From positions 165,814,118 through 165,878,117 of the forward strand of contig OZ023265.1 in NCBI GenBank assembly GCA_964006375.1: a stretch of 64,000 bases of DNA, given 5' to 3'. Shown piece by piece: positions 63,466 to 64,000 of the stretch. Origin of the DNA: Tillus elongatus (taxonomy: Eukaryota; Arthropoda; Insecta; Coleoptera; Cleridae). The position numbers were made by a program, and so were the translations under genes. The notes beneath the pieces are model-generated. The model worked only from the letters and a program-made list of their open reading frames with translations. It had not been told where the DNA came from and ran no database searches. Position 1 is the first letter of the stretch, and each line of letters begins with the position of its first letter.

Positions 63466-64000
63466 TTTATACCAGCTTATTTAATCCAATTAGTATGGTA
63501 AAAATGGATTAGCTGAACTGCAGTGCAATGACCCACGATTACGATTTGGAAACTGTAAAGCAGCCGGACCTATAAATTCCAACAATCTATAAGGGGCGCG
63601 GGAATGCGAGAACGGCGTGGGAATATCAACAATAATGCAGGAGACTCCCACAAAATACAGGACGCCTGGCAACCCTAGTTACAATAATCAACTTTCTACA
63701 CACACACACACATGATTAATTAGATTCTGAACAATGAAACAAACATTATCTAAAGGCCTTCAACTTTAATCAGAATATACCTAGGTATTTTAAGTATTTA
63801 AATGCAATAATGTAGTGTCCAACCACAGCTGGCTGGCAAACTACTTCCGCTAGGAATTTCATTTATTTTAATAATGTTTTTGGTTAATCGACACGACCTG
63901 CAGAAACAGAGGACCATGTTGTGCCAAACGCTGGCAAGCATTCTGTGTCAATCACGACACAACATGTTTAAATAATAATTCGAAATTCAACTGAATTAAC
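63466..64000. other. unassigned DNA at the right edge
   Basis: Non-repetitive by eye, with a (CA)n stretch at 63699-63711. No exon supported. Confidence 0.5.

Overview
This is a window of AT-rich animal nuclear DNA from a repeat-dense genome. It carries part of one host gene, spread thinly, and a dense nest of transposable elements. The host gene, the insect-style TEs (BEL/Pao, Gypsy, Tc1/mariner with a DUF4817-like N-terminus, several LINEs, tRNA-derived SINEs) and the GT-AG exon structure indicate an insect. Holometabolous is likely and a beetle is possible, but the order cannot be fixed from sequence alone.

Host gene. Five exons on the minus strand join in phase into one aquaporin of the MIP family: 45693-45845 (start codon), 9309-9484, 9077-9220 (first NPA box), 6064-6132 and 3224-3361. 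They encode 223 residues. The last part, with the second NPA box and TM6, lies off the left edge. The position that carries the selectivity-filter histidine in water-specific aquaporins reads Ser here, which is the signature of insect entomoglyceroporins. Intron 1 would be about 36 kb, and most of the window's TEs sit inside it. A CpG-richer unique stretch at about 58.1-58.9 kb could hold the 5' end.

Layout, left to right. 0.5-2.9 kb: Tc1/mariner-like element with long inverted arms. 3.2-14.6 kb: remaining aquaporin exons among copies of an abundant (TA)n-cored repeat family. 14.7-17.4 kb: 5'-truncated LINE. 17.9-25.8 kb: a 3.7-kb tandem duplication bounded by (TA)n arrays. 26.6-32.7 kb: LTR element with 1.5-kb LTRs and only a coiled-coil ORF. 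34.1-34.8 kb: solo Gypsy LTR. 35-37.7 kb: Tc1/mariner-like copy carrying a nested SINE. 38.3-42.3 kb: internally deleted BEL/Pao. 43.3-44.5 kb: LINE RNase H fragment. 45.9-52.5 kb: full-length, apparently intact Gypsy element with gag, pol and a -1 frameshift heptamer. 52.6-53.3 kb: rearranged transposase remnant. 54.5-57.8 kb: more (TA)n-core repeats. 58.9-59.7 kb: LINE 3' end. 60.2-62.0 kb: third Tc1/mariner-like copy. 62.8-63.25 kb: tandem tRNA-like SINE heads.

The most distinctive signal is the (TA)n-core family. About 27 TA arrays occur, and most share the same left flank (ending in a TGAGTTATCGGT-like motif) and the same right flank, which ends in a short hairpin. Many copies begin with a ~300-bp unit bounded by inverted repeats. 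The microsatellite therefore travels with a mobile repeat, and LTR elements, LINEs, foldbacks and Tc1-like elements have repeatedly inserted into, or are bordered by, these TA arrays.
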